From NCBI RefSeq assembly GCF_947501665.1, contig NZ_CANMWS010000038.1:1-41339 (forward strand): DNA of 41,339 nucleotides, read 5' to 3'. A program made the translations under genes and the position numbers. Under the pieces are notes generated by a model. The model saw nothing but the letters and a program-made list of their open reading frames with translations, ran no database searches and was not told where the DNA came from. Each line of letters begins with the position of its first letter. The stretch's first letter is position 1. The stretch is from an uncultured Shewanella sp. Its GTDB lineage: Bacteria; Pseudomonadota; Gammaproteobacteria; Enterobacterales; Shewanellaceae. Shown piece by piece: positions 16,683-24,732 of the stretch.

Positions 16683-17297
16683 ATGGAGCCTTTTACAGTA
16701 CATACCGGCTTAGCCGTCATGATCGATAGTGCGAATATCGATACAGATCAAATTATTCCAAAACAGTTTTTATCTAAAGTCACTAGAGAGGGATTTGGTG
16801 TTCATTTATTTCATGATTGGCGTTATTTAGATGATGCTGGTGAAGAACATGATCCCGACTTTACGTTAAATCATCCTCGTTACCATGGGGCTTCGGTCCT
16901 TGTGGCTCAGGAGAATTTTGGTTGTGGTTCAAGTCGTGAGCATGCGCCTTGGGCATTGGCAGATTTTGGTCTTAAAGTGATTATCGCCCCAAGTTTTGCT
17001 GATATTTTTTATGGTAATTCCATCAATAATGGATTATTACCGGTTAAGTTAACTGCGGCGCAAGTACAGCAGTTAATGGATGAAATAGAAGAGGTTGAAG
17101 GTGGGGATGTGTCAGTTGATTTAGAGCAGTTGACGGTAACCTCACCTAAAGGGGCTGTTTTTAGTTTTGAAATTAATAGCGCTTCTCGTCACAATTTACT
17201 TAATGGTTTAGATTCAATTGGGTTGACGTTATCTGAACTTGAGCATATCGAAGCCCATGAAGATAAATTGCCTGATTGGCTACATAAAGTCAGTTAA
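16683..17297 (+). CDS. leuD: 3-isopropylmalate dehydratase small subunit
   Basis: The 204-residue swivel-domain subunit partners LeuC. It has IDTDQIIPKQFLSK, ENFGCGSSREHAPWAL and FGNS-type YGNSINNGLLPV motifs that shape the active site. The frame extends upstream into leuC, but the ATG at 16683, with AAGGGGAAAACC before it, starts the conserved MEPFTVHTGLAV. It is the last gene of the leu operon; no classical terminator follows, though a long palindrome lies 27 bases downstream. Confidence 0.96.
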   Translation: MEPFTVHTGLAVMIDSANIDTDQIIPKQFLSKVTREGFGVHLFHDWRYLDDAGEEHDPDFTLNHPRYHGASVLVAQENFGCGSSREHAPWALADFGLKVIIAPSFADIFYGNSINNGLLPVKLTAAQVQQLMDEIEEVEGGDVSVDLEQLTVTSPKGAVFSFEINSASRHNLLNGLDSIGLTLSELEHIEAHEDKLPDWLHKVS

Positions 17298-17323
17298 CTA
17301 GGGTCTGTTGATTTCTCTCAGTT

Positions 17324-17357
17324 TTAGCATGGCTGCTGATATCAGTAGTCATGTTAA
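17324..17357. repeat. 34-bp near-perfect palindrome after leuD
   Basis: The two 17-base halves are complementary except at three places, and at each of these the left half has G where A would pair, so in plus-strand RNA all three become G-U pairs. The centre is the perfect CTGATATCAG. No T-run follows, so it is not a standard terminator. It could be a processing site, a protein operator, or part of a mobile element remnant. Confidence 0.7.
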
Positions 17358-17805
17358 GTTGTCTTCATTTGGGCGGAGCTCAGAATAAATATGAGTTTCA
17401 ATGATAATGTTTAGCGTACACCTGTGACATCATTTATTTACCTGAATACGTCGCTCACCCAGTGAGCCCTTTCTTTCTCCTCGCTTAAAAAACACCCAGT
17501 GTAACACACTGTTATATATAAATTAAATTTAATACTCTTAGATAAAACTTAACATTTACTGTGTTGGTAGTGATTTATGCTGGAAAGGTTTGTAATACTA
17601 AATTTACGTTTGTGTTGTTTTTCAGTGTTTTTATTTTATTGAATAACCAATCAATTTTGCTTTTTGACAGGAGTTGATTATCTCATTCTATATAATAGAT
17701 GGGTTGTTTTTTATGCCAAACACAGTAGAGATAAAAATATATTCTACATTTATTATCTGTAACAAGTTAATTTTATAGTTATTTACTCTGTTTTCATTGA
17801 ATGGC

Positions 17806-17833
17806 TTGTAAAGTCTTTTGTGATAAGTACACT
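17806..17833 (+). promoter_or_regulatory. Candidate fadL promoter
   Basis: TTGTAA (17806-17811) and TACACT (17828-17833) are 16 bases apart, about 70 bases before fadL. No FadR-like site was found next to it. Confidence 0.4.
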
Positions 17834-17905
17834 GCGGCTCCTCAATAAAATGGAGCTTTAGCTCTACAACTTTTGTTAACGGTATCGTTACAGTAGAGAA
17901 TCACA

Positions 17906-19246
17906 ATGAAGAAGCGTATGTTAACTGTGGCAGTGAGTGCTGCTATGGCAGGAGTTGTTACGCAAGTCAATGCAGCAGGATTTCAACTCGCAGAATACTC
18001 TGCAACAGGATTATCACGGGCATTTGCTGGAGAGGCGGTGACGGCCAATAATGCATCAGCGCAGGGGAGAAATCCTGCGATGATGAGCATGTTAAAAGGA
18101 ACTCAAATCTCTTTTGGGGCAATTTATGTGATGCCTGATGTGGATGTTAAAGGGGATGTATCTATATCTGCGCCCACATTAGGAATAACAGATTATCAAT
18201 TTCATGCCGATGCCATTGATGTCGCCGATAATGCTGTGGTACCTAATTTTTACTTATCGAGTCAATTGAATGAACATTGGACATTGGGACTGGCGATTAA
18301 TTCTAATTACGGGTTAAAAACACAAATATCAGTTGATCATAATGCGGCTATTTTTGGCAGTGAAACATCGATTACAACTGTCGAGTTGAATCCTAATCTC
18401 GCTTACAAAGTGAATGATACTTTTAGTGTCGGAGCTGGCTTACGTCTTGTTTATGGTGAAGGAAAAATCAGTGCATCGACTCCCTCTTGGCTCGGGGCAT
18501 TGCCTTTGCCTGCCAGTATGAGTCATTAATTACCTGCTTCTGGCAGAGAATTAAAGGGAATGGAAGGTGATGATATTGGCTATGGATGGAAAGTCGGGGC
18601 CAGTTGGCAGCTTAATACAGATCATCGTTTGGGGTTAGCATACCACAGTGGTGTGGATCTTAAACTGGAAGGTAATGCATCAGGAATAAGCTATACAGGT
18701 GGACAACAGGTTAATATTGAAGGATATCTGCTATTAGAATTGCCTGCAACAGCCGAGTTGGCATCGAATCATCAGGTAAGTGAAAATTGGGCATTGCAGG
18801 CCAGTATCAATTGGACACAATGGAAGGTGTTTGATGAATTAGTTGCTTACTTTCCCAATGAAGTGAAGCCTGTAGGCGAGTTAGAAGCTGATTTAGTGAA
18901 AGAAGAAAATTTTAAAGATAATTGGCGTTTTGCTCTGGGAAGTACCTATCAATTCAATGATGTTTGGTCTTTACGTACGGGAATAGCGCTGGATAAAACG
19001 GCTGCGGATGATGAATATCGAACGGCGACGATCCCTGATTCGAATCGATTATGGTTTAGTACCGGTACTGAATATCAAGTGACGTCTAAACTCGCGATTG
19101 ATTTTGCTGTAACCTATATTAAAGCGATAGGTGATGCCCCAATTAATGAGAAAATGACACTATTGGATTTAGCGCAAATTAATTATCAAGCTGAAGCCAG
19201 TGGTCATGTGTGGTTAGTGGGATTACAGGTAAGTTATAAGTTGTAG
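17906..19246 (+). pseudogene. fadL: Outer membrane long-chain fatty acid transporter FadL, interrupted by a stop codon
   Basis: FadL is a 14-stranded outer membrane barrel that takes up long-chain fatty acids. The frame starts at 17906 with a signal peptide (MKKRMLTVAVSAAMAGVVTQ, cleaved after VNA), then the family N-terminus AGFQLAEYSATGLSRAFAGE and NASAQGRNPAMM. After 207 codons a TAA (18527-18529) interrupts it; the same frame then continues for 238 codons with FadL features (GYGWKVGASWQLNTDHRLGL, a barrel C-terminus). There is no frameshift or other stop. The last residue is Leu where outer membrane barrels usually end in an aromatic. Either the gene is inactivated, there is a sequence error, or some readthrough occurs. 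Confidence 0.85.
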
Positions 19247-19260
19247 GGATAATCTATGTC

Positions 19261-19294
19261 ATGACAGTACAGCTTCATGAAAGTGTATTGTCAT
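19261..19294 (+). terminator. Possible hairpin terminator after fadL
   Basis: ATGACAGTACA and TGTATTGTCAT form an eleven-base-pair stem with one G-U pair and a 12-base loop, starting 14 bases after the fadL stop. Only ATTTC follows, so if it terminates it does so weakly. Confidence 0.4.
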
Positions 19295-19630
19295 TTCGAG
19301 TCATTGGGCGATGAGCACGCTGGACTTTTGTATTAGTGCATTAATATGATGGTAATATGGAAAAATAAACCGATTGACTTTGATTGTTTGTTATTAATAA
19401 TCAAAAGGGCCACAATTGAAAATCATTTTAGGGACTAAACACCCCCCTCTAAGGTATTATTACTCCACTTTTATGCACTATCAATAAGTATATAATGCTT
19501 ACTTCCTTCTGTTTTTGTTAGTTTTTAGGGGTTAATCTCCACAAAAATCCCCTTCTTCCCATTTTATTCACACAGAGTAAATTCCTTGCTAACCCGCTTG
19601 GTTACTGGATTTGTTAAATTACTGGATCCC

Positions 19631-19660
19631 TTGACAAGACTTGTATTCTATCCCTAAACT
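19631..19660 (+). promoter_or_regulatory. Promoter of the dcw cluster (mraZ)
   Basis: A perfect TTGACA (19631-19636) and TAAACT (19655-19660) are 18 bases apart. Transcription would start near 19667, immediately before the TGGNN repeats. Confidence 0.6.
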
Positions 19661-19669
19661 TATGTCTAG

Positions 19670-19704
19670 TGGGTAATTGTGGATATAAGTGGGCTTTATT
19701 GGCT
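19670..19704 (+). promoter_or_regulatory. MraZ operator: four TGGNN repeats at 10-bp spacing
   Basis: TGGGT (19670), TGGAT (19680), TGGGC (19690) and TGGCT (19700) each begin exactly ten bases after the one before. MraZ of E. coli is known to bind TGGGN direct repeats separated by five bases in front of its own gene. Here the array covers the expected start of transcription, which suits autorepression. The first and third repeats fit best. Confidence 0.8.
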
Positions 19705-19730
19705 TATATAAATAAACAGGGAAGAATTTA

Positions 19731-20189
19731 GTGTTTTGTGGAGCAAGTGCTATTAACCTTGATGTGAAAGGTCGGATCGCGATACCAAAGCGATACCGAG
19801 AGCCCTTGCATGTGGAACATAGTAATGAATTAGTGATTACCGTCGATATACAGTCGCCTTGTTTATTAGTTTACCCCAAGCAAGAATGGCGTAAAATAGA
19901 AGCAAAATTGCAGGTGCTATCCGACACTCAGCCTCCACAAAGAGCAATCAAGCGCTTACTTTTGGGCTATGCCCATGAATGTGAGCTTGATGCTAATGGT
20001 CGATTATTATTACCTCCTCCCTTAAGACAATATGCTGCTTTAGAAAAGCGCGCCATGTTAGTGGGACAATTAAATAAATTTGAATTGTGGAATGAAGTGA
20101 CTTGGGAGCAAGAAATCGCTTCCAGTCTTGATGCGATTCAAAATGAAGACTTAGCAGCAAACCCAGGTTTAGCTGATTTCTCTCTTTAA
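19731..20189 (+). CDS. mraZ: Transcriptional regulator MraZ
   Basis: MraZ is a ring-forming DNA-binding protein with two SpoVT/AbrB-like halves; it represses the dcw promoter. The 152-residue product (152 in E. coli) has FCGASAINLDVKGRIAIPKR in the first half and ECELDANGRLLLPPPLRQYA in the second, and ends LADFSL. The start is GTG at 19731 with AGGGA upstream. It opens the dcw cluster, and rsmH follows after 27 bases. Confidence 0.96.
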   Translation: MFCGASAINLDVKGRIAIPKRYREPLHVEHSNELVITVDIQSPCLLVYPKQEWRKIEAKLQVLSDTQPPQRAIKRLLLGYAHECELDANGRLLLPPPLRQYAALEKRAMLVGQLNKFELWNEVTWEQEIASSLDAIQNEDLAANPGLADFSL

Positions 20190-20216
20190 TAGTGAGATTA
20201 ACCGAAGAAGAGCACA

Positions 20217-21158
20217 ATGAACGAAGCATTTTCACACTTATCCGTTTTATTAACTGAAACGGTTGCAGGATTAAATATACACGCCGAAGGTGTCTATATT
20301 GATGGTACTTTTGGCCGAGGTGGTCATTCTCGAGAAGTGCTAAAACAATTAGGTCCTAAGGGGCGACTAATTGCGATTGATAGGGATCCTCAAGCGATTA
20401 AAGCGGCTGAACAATTTAAAGATGATCCTCGTTTTCAAATTGTGCATGGCGGTTTTGGTCAGTTAGCCAGTTATGTTAATGAATTAGGATTGACGCACAA
20501 AATTGATGGTGTGCTACTAGATTTTGGTGTGTCTTCGCCTCAACTGGATGATGCCGAACGTGGGTTTAGTTTTTTAAGGGACGGTCCTCTTGATATGAGA
20601 ATGGATAACTCTCAGGGCGAAACAGCGGCACAGTGGATTGCTCGCGCTGACATTGAGGATATGGCTTGGGTATTTAAAACCTATGGCGAAGAGAAAAATT
20701 CACGCCATATTGCACGATGTATTGCAGCAGATCGAGAGAAAACCCCTTTTTTAAGAACAAAAGAATTGGCAGATTTAATTGCTCGAGTAAGTAAAAGCAA
20801 AGAGCGAAATAAACACCCAGCGACTCGAGTATTTCAAGCCATTAGAATTTATATCAATAGCGAATTGGAACAAATTGACCAAGCGTTAGAAGGGGCACTG
20901 GCTGTTTTGGCGCCTAAGGGACGCATTTCGGTGATCAGTTTTCATTCCTTAGAAGACAGAATGGTGAAACGTTTTATTCGTCGTCATAGTCAAGGGGAAA
21001 GTGTCCCACATGGATTGCCAATAACAGAAGATGAAATCAATAAAACCCGTAAATTAAAGCCTATTGGAAAGGCGATAAAGCCATCGAATGAAGAAATAGA
21101 GAGAAACACGAGGGCGCGAAGCTCAGTATTAAGAATTGCCGAACGATTATTAAGTTAG
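20217..21158 (+). CDS. rsmH: 16S rRNA (cytosine-1402 N4)-methyltransferase RsmH
   Basis: RsmH (MraW) methylates N4 of C1402 in the decoding centre of 16S rRNA using S-adenosylmethionine. The 313 residues (313 in E. coli) show the SAM-binding DGTFGRGGHSREVL, IAIDRDPQAI, the DGVLLDFGVSSPQLDDAERG stretch, and the C-terminal SFHSLEDRMVKRFI. GAAGAGC precedes the ATG. Its place between mraZ and ftsL is universal for this cluster. Confidence 0.97.
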   Translation: MNEAFSHLSVLLTETVAGLNIHAEGVYIDGTFGRGGHSREVLKQLGPKGRLIAIDRDPQAIKAAEQFKDDPRFQIVHGGFGQLASYVNELGLTHKIDGVLLDFGVSSPQLDDAERGFSFLRDGPLDMRMDNSQGETAAQWIARADIEDMAWVFKTYGEEKNSRHIARCIAADREKTPFLRTKELADLIARVSKSKERNKHPATRVFQAIRIYINSELEQIDQALEGALAVLAPKGRISVISFHSLEDRMVKRFIRRHSQGESVPHGLPITEDEINKTRKLKPIGKAIKPSNEEIERNTRARSSVLRIAERLLS

Positions 21159-21201
21159 CTTACTATTATTTGTGCTTTAAGAGAATGCAAGGAGATAAAA
21201 G

Positions 21202-21516
21202 GTGGCACAATCACGGTCAGATTTAACGCGTATTATCTTGCAAGATCTTTGGCGGTACAAATGGGTTTTATTGTTAGCGACTTTGGTGATGTTTAATGCT
21301 ATTGCAGTGGTATATACCAGTTACATGAGCCGTAGCTATACCAATCAGTGGGATCAAATGTTGCAAGAGAGAGATAGGCTAGATATAGAATGGCGTAATT
21401 TATTACTAGAAGAACAGTCACAGTCGGAGCATAGCAAAATTACCCGCATTGCGACTAAAGATCTGAATATGAAGCGTCCATTACCCAATGAAGAGGTGGT
21501 TGTGAGGGTGAAATGA
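21202..21516 (+). CDS. ftsL: Cell division protein FtsL
   Basis: A 104-residue bitopic membrane protein. One transmembrane segment lies at about residues 19-39 (YKWVLLLATLVMFNAIAVVY), followed by a periplasmic coiled coil (WDQMLQERDRLDIEWRNLLL) that forms a complex with FtsB and FtsQ and helps activate FtsWI. Sequence conservation is low as usual; length, topology and position identify it. It starts at GTG (21202) with AAGGAGAT upstream and overlaps ftsI by four bases (ATGA). Confidence 0.94.
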   Translation: MAQSRSDLTRIILQDLWRYKWVLLLATLVMFNAIAVVYTSYMSRSYTNQWDQMLQERDRLDIEWRNLLLEEQSQSEHSKITRIATKDLNMKRPLPNEEVVVRVK

Positions 21517-23246
21517 ATAAACAAGCAAAGCGAGTTCAAAAACCACAACTGATCCACTGGCGTTTATACGTCGTTGTCGTTTTTGTGAGTCTGTTATTTA
21601 TCAGTTTGGTGGGTCGCGCAGCTTACATTCAAATCATTGAACCTGATAAACTTCGCTATGAAAGTGATATGCGGACGTTACGCACCACCAGTCGAGAAGT
21701 TCAGCGGGGACTGATAACCGATCGTAATGGCGAAATGTTAGCAGTCAGCGTTCCTGTTCGAGCCGTATGGGTGGATCCTAAGCGTGTTTATGATCGTGAT
21801 GGGTTTAAGGATATGCGTCGTTGGCAAGCATTAGCCGATGTATTACATGAACCGTTAAGTAAAATTCTTTCTCGTGTACAGAATCATCCCAAAAAACGCT
21901 TTGCCTATTTGAAGAGGCAAGTGACTCCCGCAGTTGCTGATTATATCAAGCAGTTAAACCTCCCCGGTGTTTATTTAAAATCAGAATCACGTCGTTATTA
22001 CCCCGCAGGCGAAATTGATTCTCAATTAATTGGCATTACTAATATCGATGGCCTTGGTATCGAAGGCATTGAAAAAACCTATGATACTTGGCTAACGGGG
22101 ACACCAAGTAAACAAAAAGTGCGTAAATCTCGCGATGGGAATGTTGTTGAACGCCTTGATATGGTGCAAGAAGGCGAAAACTCAAATGATTTAGTACTGA
22201 GTATCGATCAACGTTTGCAGCAGTTAGCTTATCGAGAATTGAAAAAAGCCACTGAAATTAATCGTGCAACTTCAGGTTCTATCGTGGTGATAGATATTCG
22301 AACGGGTGAAGTTCTGGCGATGGCGAATACGCCGTCTTATAACCCTAATTCAAGTGATAAATTACAAGCATTTCGCATGCGTAACAGAGCGTTGACCGAT
22401 ACCTTTGAGCCAGGCTCTGTGATTAAGCCTTTTGTTATGGCGGCGGCATTAGAAGCCGGCACAATTAAAGAAAATCAATTAATTGATACTTCACCGGGCT
22501 GGATGCGTCTTGGTGGAAGGCGTGTTAGAGATGGTAGGAATTACGGTGATATCTCACTTACCGATATCTTAGTTCATTCAAGTAACGTTGGTATTTCTAA
22601 GGTAGCTTTATCTATGCCGATAGAGCAATTGTTGGGGACTTATGCCGCGCTGGGATTAGGGACTTACAGTGGTATTGATTTGATTGGTGAAAGTACTGGT
22701 GTGGTGAGGGACAGTCATAGGTGGTCTGATTTTGAACGGGCAACCTTATCTTTTGGCTATGGTTTGACGATTACTGCACTCCAGCTCGCGAGAATGTACG
22801 CGACCTTAGGCAGTGAAGGCGTTTTATACCCCACATCGATAGTGAAATTAAAGAAAAAACCGCAAGGGACTCAAGTCTTATCGGCAGATGTCGCTAGGAA
22901 AGTGATGAATATGCTACAAGGCGTGACACAAGCAGAAGGTACCGCCGTAAGAGCCCATATTGAGGGATACCCCGTTGCAGGTAAAACGGGAACCAGCCGT
23001 AAAGCGGTCGCTGGAGGTTATGGTGATGATTATGTCGCTTCTTTTGCTGGGGTTGCACCGGTTAATAACCCTAGGCTTGCCATTGCTGTGATGATTAATG
23101 AACCAAAGGGCGATCGTTATTACGGCGGTGATATTGCAGGGCCGCCTTTTGCCAAAGTAATGTCAGGCTCTTTACAAATGTTAAATGTTGAGCCTGTTAC
23201 ATCAAAAGATAAAGTGAAAATTGCAACTTTAGCTAGGACAAATTAA
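21513..23246 (+). CDS. ftsI: Septal peptidoglycan transpeptidase FtsI (PBP3)
   Basis: FtsI cross-links septal peptidoglycan with FtsW. The 577-residue protein has a short cytoplasmic tail, a transmembrane segment (about 17-38), a pedestal domain with GLITDRNGEMLAVS, and the transpeptidase domain. All three active-site motifs are present: SVIK (302-305), SSN (356-358) and KTGT (491-494). The start overlaps the ftsL stop (ATGA), and murE begins four bases after the ftsI stop. Confidence 0.97.
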   Translation: MNKQAKRVQKPQLIHWRLYVVVVFVSLLFISLVGRAAYIQIIEPDKLRYESDMRTLRTTSREVQRGLITDRNGEMLAVSVPVRAVWVDPKRVYDRDGFKDMRRWQALADVLHEPLSKILSRVQNHPKKRFAYLKRQVTPAVADYIKQLNLPGVYLKSESRRYYPAGEIDSQLIGITNIDGLGIEGIEKTYDTWLTGTPSKQKVRKSRDGNVVERLDMVQEGENSNDLVLSIDQRLQQLAYRELKKATEINRATSGSIVVIDIRTGEVLAMANTPSYNPNSSDKLQAFRMRNRALTDTFEPGSVIKPFVMAAALEAGTIKENQLIDTSPGWMRLGGRRVRDGRNYGDISLTDILVHSSNVGISKVALSMPIEQLLGTYAALGLGTYSGIDLIGESTGVVRDSHRWSDFERATLSFGYGLTITALQLARMYATLGSEGVLYPTSIVKLKKKPQGTQVLSADVARKVMNMLQGVTQAEGTAVRAHIEGYPVAGKTGTSRKAVAGGYGDDYVASFAGVAPVNNPRLAIAVMINEPKGDRYYGGDIAGPPFAKVMSGSLQMLNVEPVTSKDKVKIATLARTN

Positions 23247-23250
23247 TAAG

Positions 23251-24732
23251 ATGTTATTGCAAGATTTATTAGCGCCTTGGTTTCATTATTCGGGTGCGGA
23301 AAATATTAACAATATGACTTTAGACAGCCGTCATATTTCAAAGGGGGATCTCTTTATCGCGATCCCAGGTCATGTTGTTGATGGTCGAAATTACATACAA
23401 GCAGCATTTCACCTTGGGGCTGTAGCGGTGTTGATGCATACAGATGATCCCACAGAGCACGGAAAAGTACTGAATGATGGGCAACTGATTATTTCATTCT
23501 TTCAGCTCAATAATCAGTTATCAGCTTTAGCGTCTCACGCTTATCCTCTGTCTAGTGAGCGATTAAGAATAGTAGGGATCACTGGCACCAATGGTAAGAC
23601 ATCGGTGAGCCAATTTATAGCACAGCTTTTGCATTTGAAAGGTAAAAAATCAGCGGTCATGGGGACCTTAGGTAATGGATTATTTGGTGAGTTAGTACAA
23701 AGTCAAAATACGACGGCAGATGCTGTGACATTAATGCAGCAATTACAGCATTTTGATCGTCAAGGAGCCGACTTATGTGCCATGGAGGTGTCAAGCCATG
23801 GTTTAGTGCAAGCACGCGTGCAAGCGGTGCCTTTTGATTTAGCCATTTTTACAAATTTAAGCCGAGATCATCTTGATTATCATGGCAGTATGGATGAGTA
23901 CGGCGCTGCGAAAAAGAGATTGTTTCAGTTTCCTAGTGTGCAAACGGCAGTGATTAATCAAGATGATGCATTAGGTCGAACTTGGCTAGAGGCGTTAGCA
24001 CAAGACAATAGCAAGTCACTAAATTTATTAAACTTTAGTGCAGTCGGCGATGAAAATGCCGCGGTGTATGCAAAACATATCAGATTTAGTGCATTCGGTG
24101 TGAATGCTACTCTTGTATGGCCTGAAGGTGAAGCGGAATTTCAATCACCGTTATTAGGTGCGTTTAATTTATCGAACTTATTAGCCGCACTCACAGCGTT
24201 ATATGGGCTAAATGAGGATATGTTGACCTTGTTATCATTAGTGCCTCAATTGACGCCTGTCGCTGGGCGAATGGAGCGCTTTACACGACATGATGGTGTT
24301 ACTTTGGTGGTTGATTACGCTCATACTCCCGATGCTGTGACTCAAGCATTGTCAGCACTGCGTGTGCATTGTGATGGAAAGTTATGGTGCGTTATCGGCT
24401 GTGGGGGTGACAGAGACAAAGGCAAGCGTCCTTTAATGGCTCAAGCGGCTGAGAATGGGGCTGATCATGTCATGTTAACCAGTGATAATTCTCGAGGTGA
24501 AGATCCTCATAATATTATCGAAGACATGTTAACTGGATTAAGTGAGTCCTCTCAAGTATTGGTGGAAGTTAACCGAGAGCAAGCCATAAGGCAGGTTGCG
24601 ATGAAGGCGCAACCAGGCGATTTAATTTTATTAGCGGGTAAAGGGCATGAAACTTACCAAGAAGTGAAAGGGATTAAATACGATTACGATGAGCGTCAGT
24701 TAGCTTATGCATTAACGGAGGGGACCTCATGA
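23251..24732 (+). CDS. murE: UDP-MurNAc-tripeptide synthetase MurE
   Basis: MurE adds the third amino acid, meso-diaminopimelate in Gram-negatives, to UDP-MurNAc-L-Ala-D-Glu. The 493 residues show the ATP loop GTNGKTS (112-118), MEVSSHGL, and the central-to-C-terminal AGRMERF and VDYAHTPDAV motifs. The specificity loop, DNPR in E. coli, reads DNSR here (412-415); the Arg that contacts DAP is kept, so DAP specificity is still expected. murF overlaps its stop by four bases. Confidence 0.97.
   Translation: MLLQDLLAPWFHYSGAENINNMTLDSRHISKGDLFIAIPGHVVDGRNYIQAAFHLGAVAVLMHTDDPTEHGKVLNDGQLIISFFQLNNQLSALASHAYPLSSERLRIVGITGTNGKTSVSQFIAQLLHLKGKKSAVMGTLGNGLFGELVQSQNTTADAVTLMQQLQHFDRQGADLCAMEVSSHGLVQARVQAVPFDLAIFTNLSRDHLDYHGSMDEYGAAKKRLFQFPSVQTAVINQDDALGRTWLEALAQDNSKSLNLLNFSAVGDENAAVYAKHIRFSAFGVNATLVWPEGEAEFQSPLLGAFNLSNLLAALTALYGLNEDMLTLLSLVPQLTPVAGRMERFTRHDGVTLVVDYAHTPDAVTQALSALRVHCDGKLWCVIGCGGDRDKGKRPLMAQAAENGADHVMLTSDNSRGEDPHNIIEDMLTGLSESSQVLVEVNREQAIRQVAMKAQPGDLILLAGKGHETYQEVKGIKYDYDERQLAYALTEGTS

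Larger units (their letters stand above)
17298..17905. other. 608-bp gene-free region between leuD and fadL
   Basis: No convincing gene. It starts with a GGGTCTGTTGA stretch (17301-17311) that resembles ends of some insertion sequences, then a 34-bp palindrome, then AT-rich DNA with an inverted repeat CAGTGT / ACACTG (17497-17511). A TTGACA (17664-17669) lies near TATAAT (17691-17696), but the spacing of 21 is too long for a normal promoter. Near fadL are repeats GGCTCC / GGAGC and GAGCT / AGCTC. Confidence 0.5.
19247..19730. other. Gene-free region between fadL and mraZ
   Basis: About 480 bases. A hairpin follows fadL. TTTGATT / AATCAAA (19379-19405) forms an inverted repeat. A consensus TATAAT at 19491-19496 has only a poor -35 (CTTTTA, 17 bases upstream) and may be a weak promoter. 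The main mraZ promoter and the TGGNN repeats lie at the right end. Such a long leader before mraZ is common for this cluster. Confidence 0.6.

Noticed and set aside
17301..17311. GGGTCTGTTGA as the end of an intact insertion sequence
   Set aside because: No matching inverted end and no transposase frame occur within the following 600 bp; at most a remnant.
17331..17388. Short frame starting MAADISSH in the region after leuD
   Set aside because: It is dictated by the palindrome, has no ribosome binding site and ends after 19 codons.
19441..19600. Pyrimidine- and G-run-rich stretch read as a terminator or riboswitch
   Set aside because: AGGGG and CCCCT can pair over only five bases with a long loop, and no known riboswitch pattern fits.
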